Shown: one piece after another, positions 14,701 through 17,717 of the stretch
How positions within the stretch are numbered: position 1 is the first letter of the stretch
Layout: each line of letters opens with the position of its first letter
Source of the DNA: CAYVQF01 sp964454015
GTDB taxonomy: Bacteria > Myxococcota_A > Bradymonadia > UBA4248
Length of the DNA: 17,717 bases
Direction of reading: 5' to 3'
Assembly (NCBI GenBank): GCA_964454015.1
Contig: CAYVQF010000084.1
Span: 1-17,717, forward strand
Translations under genes and position numbers: made by a program
The notes under the pieces: generated by a model
Seen by the model: the letters and a program-made list of their open reading frames with translations, nothing else
Databases searched by the model: none
What the model was told of the DNA's origin: nothing

Positions 14701-17084
14701 CGCACCGCCGGGGTGGCCTGGGCGAGGAGGGGGTGGGCTGCGGCGAAACAATCGCCATCCGCCACGAGGCCGTCGAGCCCGCGGTATTCCACCTGGACCA
14801 AGCCGAGCTGTTCCAGGTTGGGGTTGGTGTAGCGCCAGCCGCGGCGCTGATCGTGCCAGACGCGATAGGCCAGGACCTGGCGCAGGGCGGCCGCGGCATC
14901 CTCGAGCAGGTGGCCTCTGAGATCGGCTTCTTGGAGCCACTCGCGGCGCAGCTCGGGCACGGCGCGGTCGAAGCCCAGTGCCTGTTGCTGAGCCAGGCCG
15001 AGGGTGGTGCTTTCGAGTCCCTCGGGGCCGGCAGCCTGGAGTGCCGCCAAAAAGCCCGCCCGGAGCAGGCTGACGAAGATGAAGTCGTTGAAGTGGCCCG
15101 CCTGCAGCGCCGTATCTTGGCGATTGTCGGTGAAGCCCAGAATTTTGCGGGTGAAGGGAGTGAAGGCGGAGCGCTCCCCGTGCATCCAGCGCAGGACGCT
15201 GGTGACGATGACCGTGGTGGCCGAGCTGCGGCCTTCGGCCGAGAGCGAGGCCAGGCGGTTGCGATCGCGGGTGGCGCCACTGTGGACGTGACCGCAGCGC
15301 AGGCAGAAGCGGAAGGTGCCGGGCATGAACCACACCGCCGCCCCTGAGCCGAGGCGGCCGTCCGGGGCGACCTGGCGGCGGCTGACGCGGGCTTTGCGGT
15401 AGTAGGCCTTGAGGCGCGCCTCACCCTTGGTGTCGAACTCCAACCATGACTCGGGGTAGTCGTGCACGGCGTCGGTGAAGTCGAAGCCGATGTCGCCTTG
15501 TTCGTCGAGGGTCATGAAGCCAAAGACTTCTTGCTCCGAGGCACTGCGGCTGTCGTCGGTGCTGGTGTCGCTGGCCGGCGGTGCGTCGTCGATGCTGCGC
15601 GGCATGGCCACCTGTTGACCGCCGTCGGCGACCAGGCGAACGGGGTGATAGGCGTGGCCGCACTCGCGGCAGAAATAGACCGGGTAGAGGCGTTTGTGGG
15701 GGGCGGCGGGCAAGAACTGCTGCCCGTCGACGACGACCGTGCGGTGCGGCGGCGGCTCCAAGGTGGCATAGGCTTGGCCAGCTCCGGACAGGAACTGGTG
15801 GAGCTTGAAGGCAAAGAAGCTGTTGGCGCTGGCACCTGGGTGCGGGCTCCGGCCGCGTTCGGGGGTGCTGGAGAAGAGGAGCATTTGGCGCAGGGCCTTG
15901 CGGCAAGCCTCTGCTGGCCGGCCGGCGTCGCGTTCCAGGGCGGCGACAGCTTCGGTCTCGGTCATGGGGCGCGCACGCCCCCAACGCTGATCGACGTCGG
16001 AGAAGGTGACCCCGAGGCGGGTCTCGATCCAGATGGCCAGAGGATGCACGGCGAGTTCGGCGTTGGTGAGGGTGGCACCGACACCGGCATCGATGGCGGC
16101 CCCCAAGAGCGGGAGGATGGCGGCCGTGCTTTGGTGCGGATCGGTGATGCGCTCCAGGGTCTCGCTGACGACTTGGCTCGCCGGGATGTGGACGGCGAAG
16201 AGCTTGGAGGCGACTTCGGCCACGACGGCGTTCTTATCCTCCTGCGAACCCTCACTGGCCATGGTGGCCGAGGTGCCGATGCACTGCAGTGCGTCGGGTT
16301 GCAAGCGCTCGCGCACGCGGCGCACCAGGAGCGCGACGTCGGCGCCTTGTCTGCCGCGGTAGGTGTGGACCTCGTCGAGGACCAAAAAGTGGAGGCCGAC
16401 GCAGTGATCCATGACATGGCGATCGACTTCCTCTTGGCGAGTCATGAGCAGCTCGAGCATCATGAAGTTGGTCAACAGGATGTCGGGAGGATGGGTGGCG
16501 ATGCGCTGGCGCTCTGCGGCGTCTTCTTGACCGGTGTAGCGGGCGAAAGTGATCGGCGGCGTGCCCGCCAGGTTGCCGACGAACTTTTGCAGTTCCTCGA
16601 TTTGTGAGTTGGCCAGGGCGTTCATTGGGTAGACGATGATGGCCCGCGTGCGTGGTGTGGCATCGCGCTGCTTCTCGTTGAGGATGCGATGAACGATGGG
16701 GATGAAGAAGCAGAGCGATTTGCCTGAGCCCGTCCCTGTGGTGACGACGAAGCTTTTCTTGGTTTCGGCGAGGCCAATGGCTTGTTCCTGATGCTTGTAG
16801 AGGGTCAGTGGGACGCCATTGACCTGAAAGATGTCGGCGCAGCCGCGGTGCAGGAGGCCACTGTCGACGAGGGTGGCGATGTCGGTCGCGCGTTTGTAGT
16901 TGGGGTTGATCTGGATGAGCGGCTCGGGCCAGTAGCGATTTTCAGCGTAGATCGCGTCAATTTGCTCTCTGATGTCAGCGGCGTGGATGGTGGTGAAGGA
17001 GGTGGCGAAGCGTTGGTATTCGCCGATGACCGCGTCGCGCAGGTCGAAGATATCGAGGGCCGCTTGGGTTGGGTTGGTTGTCAT
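11787..17084 (-). CDS. Giant DEAD/DEAH helicase with C-terminal DUF1998/MZB region (DruE-like)
   Basis: The product is 1765 aa and is the first operon gene. After LDIFDLRDAVIGEY (9-23), helicase domain 1 has TTGTGSGKS (115-123), VYPMNALANSQ (151-161), LVLDEVHTYRGRQGADVALL (234-253) and GTSATM (270-275). A roughly 370-residue insert carries CxxC pairs at 472/475 and 594/597. Helicase domain 2 follows: ILGFTDNRQDTALQAGHFND (648-667), CSPTMELGVDIS (1032-1043) and YAQRSGRAGRSG (1060-1071). A coiled-coil-like stretch spans 1205-1262, then TYRYLATEGFLPGYNFPRLP (1271-1290), a zinc ribbon (Cys1361, 1364, 1376, 1379) and the DUF1998/MZB region (ATEGGAGVL; CVAGCYRC at 1625-1632). Size and order resemble Druantia DruE, or DISARM DrmA and DrmB in one chain. 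ATG 17084 is preferred over an upstream GTG at 17168 that lacks a ribosome site and would absorb the inverted repeat. The ribosome site at ATG 17084 is itself weak. Confidence 0.92.
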   Translation of the reverse strand: MTTNPTQAALDIFDLRDAVIGEYQRFATSFTTIHAADIREQIDAIYAENRYWPEPLIQINPNYKRATDIATLVDSGLLHRGCADIFQVNGVPLTLYKHQEQAIGLAETKKSFVVTTGTGSGKSLCFFIPIVHRILNEKQRDATPRTRAIIVYPMNALANSQIEELQKFVGNLAGTPPITFARYTGQEDAAERQRIATHPPDILLTNFMMLELLMTRQEEVDRHVMDHCVGLHFLVLDEVHTYRGRQGADVALLVRRVRERLQPDALQCIGTSATMASEGSQEDKNAVVAEVASKLFAVHIPASQVVSETLERITDPHQSTAAILPLLGAAIDAGVGATLTNAELAVHPLAIWIETRLGVTFSDVDQRWGRARPMTETEAVAALERDAGRPAEACRKALRQMLLFSSTPERGRSPHPGASANSFFAFKLHQFLSGAGQAYATLEPPPHRTVVVDGQQFLPAAPHKRLYPVYFCRECGHAYHPVRLVADGGQQVAMPRSIDDAPPASDTSTDDSRSASEQEVFGFMTLDEQGDIGFDFTDAVHDYPESWLEFDTKGEARLKAYYRKARVSRRQVAPDGRLGSGAAVWFMPGTFRFCLRCGHVHSGATRDRNRLASLSAEGRSSATTVIVTSVLRWMHGERSAFTPFTRKILGFTDNRQDTALQAGHFNDFIFVSLLRAGFLAALQAAGPEGLESTTLGLAQQQALGFDRAVPELRREWLQEADLRGHLLEDAAAALRQVLAYRVWHDQRRGWRYTNPNLEQLGLVQVEYRGLDGLVADGDCFAAAHPLLAQATPAVRANLYREIFNHLRQSMAIDSIVLDRQTQEQLHSKSRSFLRSPWGFGQDESPQSPRTLMLVVPRRKKTSAQDQDLIVRGGSRSALGKLLRRAHLWGGDPAVRALKAKDFDALMGDLLDAARSYGLVTTVDTNAGEIGWRLNEGCVRFRLGDPAANPASSAANAFFRDLYANLAQMLRAQDHPLFGFEAREHTAQVDGDRRAVREKRFRYGGKEREELDASLQVLREMGEANRFLPVLFCSPTMELGVDISALNVVHMRNLPPTPANYAQRSGRAGRSGQAALVLTYASAQSPHDQYFFRDPRAMVHGEVRAPLLDLANQELVDSHLQAIWLSCVDTPLSPNISELLVQPGAQLPLRDDLHAAIHDARVGAAATQRIGRVLDLLADALGPQQAPWYSGRDAYAAATVAAAPVRFDRAFDRWRGLLNAAKEQRDAAGATVNDYAAPANEKKAAKTRRNQAEDQIELLQKGKSSQTSDFYTYRYLATEGFLPGYNFPRLPLLAYIPTTADGRGKQTYLQRPRFLALSEFGPRSLVYHEGRAYRVVRAMLAMGQRHGATPDLRLPTQTLRICNHCGAGHADEQSSMCHACGTALSGAEIVNNVFRIENVGTQPTDRITANDEERQRQGFDLQTTFVWATRDGALDVRNASVADAASEIARLAYGPGASIIRLNKGLRRRADKSLVGFKIDPVHGFWAKNEDDEDAVDPSATPRQWIVPSVQDHKNALLFKPCGEDLNPTSLTTIQHALIRGIEAVYQLEAGEVLAEALPTRDQRSAFLFYEATEGGAGVLVRLVAEAGALAAVARRALQIMHFDIKDGAPLPATLHHLVDQPDTACVAGCYRCLLSYFNQPEHEDIDRRDEGARLFLLRLASAQSQERVEAAPTAAPGLPMDATTAWASAAQAYDLPAADAKALAVGARTPPLVWRQHFVVALLESATPEILALLDGLGFEVVDFNDRSQWPAAFARLAKLLGRSE

Positions 17085-17131
17085 GGTGTGTCCAGGTGGT
17101 ACGGAATCGGTGATCAGCGCTGTGCTTTTTG

Positions 17132-17155
17132 TGGCAGATGCTCCATTATCTGCCA
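17132..17155 (-). promoter_or_regulatory. Inverted repeat overlapping a possible -10 box ahead of the operon
   Basis: TGGCAGAT (17132-17139) and ATCTGCCA (17148-17155) are perfect 8-nt inverted arms around an 8-nt spacer, 48-71 nt upstream of the first operon ATG. Read on the minus strand, one arm boundary spells GATAAT (17150-17145), a fair match to a sigma-70 -10 box. I find no good -35 at standard spacing. The geometry fits an operator controlling operon transcription, but a hairpin of other purpose is possible. No regulator gene is in the window. Confidence 0.4.
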
Positions 17156-17241
17156 GGAGAGTTAGCACTTTTCGCCCGTTTCCGGCAAGGCCGTACCCTT
17201 CAAGTCGCGCAAGTGGGCGCAGGTTGGACAGGGGGTGACCG

Positions 17242-17319
17242 GTGGGGGAGGCGGGCCGGGGGATTGCCAGCCCCAGTGTGGGGCAGGCTTTCTAGCCTGC
17301 CCGTGTCAGTGCGGGTTTG
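17242..17319. repeat. Partial copy of the ~167-bp flanking repeat
   Basis: This matches the second half of the repeat at 1-168 (compare about 91-168), including the same hairpin, GGGCAGGCT (17281-17289), loop TTCT and AGCCTGCCC (17294-17302). It abuts the full right copy head to tail, so the right flank holds about one and a half units in tandem. There is no T-tract after the hairpin. Confidence 0.85.
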
Positions 17320-17486
17320 GAAGAGGCAGGCGGGCGTTGGAGACCTCACCCCCCAGCCCCCTCTCCATGAATGGAGAGGGGGTGCCAAGTTTACGCTTTT
17401 AAAGGACAATTCGGCGGGGGCGCGGGCCTGGGAGAGGCAGGCCCAGTGTGGGGCAGGCTTTCTAGCCTGCCCGTGTAAGCGCGGGT
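17320..17486. repeat. Right full copy of the ~167-bp flanking repeat
   Basis: This is the direct-orientation counterpart of 1-168. It has a perfect 12-nt inverted repeat (17357-17368 with 17371-17382, centre GA) and a second perfect hairpin, GGGCAGGCT/AGCCTGCCC at 17451-17472. The AT-rich patch TTTACGCTTTTAAAGG is fully conserved with the left copy. The start of a further copy follows at about 17486-17505 and then breaks off. No coding potential is evident. Confidence 0.88.
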
Positions 17487-17512
17487 TTGGAAGAGGCAGG
17501 CGGGCCCCAAAT

Positions 17513-17534
17513 CGGCCGACGCATAGGTCGGCCG
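17513..17534. repeat. Perfect 8-bp inverted repeat
   Basis: CGGCCGAC (17513-17520) and GTCGGCCG (17527-17534) flank a GCATAG centre. A T-rich stretch (TTCTATTTTGATTTTG) begins about 6 nt later on the plus strand. As a terminator it would serve a plus-strand transcript, but no plus-strand gene ends nearby, so the role is unclear. Confidence 0.55.
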
Positions 17535-17558
17535 GTACGGTTCTATTTTGATTTTGTG

Positions 17559-17641
17559 GATGGCGGGCCGGCGGGGATGCCTCATGGGGGGATGGCTGGC
17601 CGGCGGGGATGCCTCATGGGGGGATGGCGGGCCGGCGGGGG
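17559..17641. repeat. 32-bp tandem repeat, about 2.6 copies
   Basis: Units begin at 17559, 17591 and 17623. The first two differ at one base (GATGGCGGGCC against GATGGCTGGCC), and the third breaks off after about 18 bp. Each unit contains the GCCGGC core. The remaining bases to the window end show no gene or named element. Confidence 0.9.
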
Positions 17642-17717
17642 CAAATTATCACGCACGGCGGTGGTGCGGGCCCCGATAACTCCCCAGACGCGCGGGTACG
17701 CTGCCCGCACGGGTCCA

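Noticed and set aside
11787..17084. Calling the system plain Druantia or plain DISARM
   Set aside because: No DruA-D, DruH, DruM/F/G, separate DrmA/DrmB or phospholipase-D gene is visible, so neither definition is met as I know it.
17085..17717. Insertion sequence or integrase-type attachment site at the right end
   Set aside because: No transposase or integrase frame, no tRNA gene and no terminal inverted repeats with a target duplication are visible; only dispersed-type repeats.

Overview
The window is GC-rich (mostly about 60-65%) bacterial DNA. A six-gene operon on the minus strand fills about 15 kb of it. Two small plus-strand genes lie to the left, and repeat-rich intergenic DNA lies at both ends. 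I see no rRNA, tRNA, transposase or CRISPR array. The lipobox lipoprotein, the GC content and the scattered hairpin repeats would fit a Gram-negative environmental bacterium (for example a proteobacterium or myxobacterium), but nothing here fixes the taxon.

Layout. 1-383: GC-rich repeat DNA, then an unremarkable leader. 384-725 (+): small lipoprotein. 726-1004: intergenic, with one hairpin. 1005-1784 (+): helical protein of unknown function. 1807-2051: five 44-bp tandem repeats and a partial sixth, placed between convergent genes. 17084 down to 2087 (-): the operon. 17085-17717: a candidate operator/promoter, then copies of the same long repeat that sits at the left edge, an inverted repeat and a 32-bp tandem repeat.

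The operon, in transcription order, encodes: a 1765-aa DEAD/DEAH helicase with a C-terminal DUF1998/MZB region (resembling Druantia DruE, or a DISARM DrmA+DrmB fusion); a 929-aa SNF2/HepA-type helicase (DrmD-like); a 1336-aa Eco57I/PglX-type adenine methylase (DrmMI-like); a 255-aa HNH_2 endonuclease; a 280-aa AbiJ_NTD4/HEPN-like protein; and a 381-aa SEC-C protein carrying a putative treble-clef metal site. The first three genes are tightly coupled (an ATGA overlap, then a 2-nt gap). The last three follow at 40-55 nt spacings.

Interpretation (inference). This is a multi-gene anti-phage system mixing components of class 1 DISARM (SNF2 helicase plus N6-adenine methylase) with a single DruE-like giant helicase. 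It has an HNH protein where class 1 DISARM has the phospholipase-D protein DrmC. The methylase would mark host DNA, the two helicases would sense or translocate on unmarked DNA, and HNH is the clearest nuclease candidate. The AbiJ-like and SEC-C genes look less GC-rich and may be a later-added abortive-infection cassette. I know of no named system with exactly this composition, but I could not search for one.
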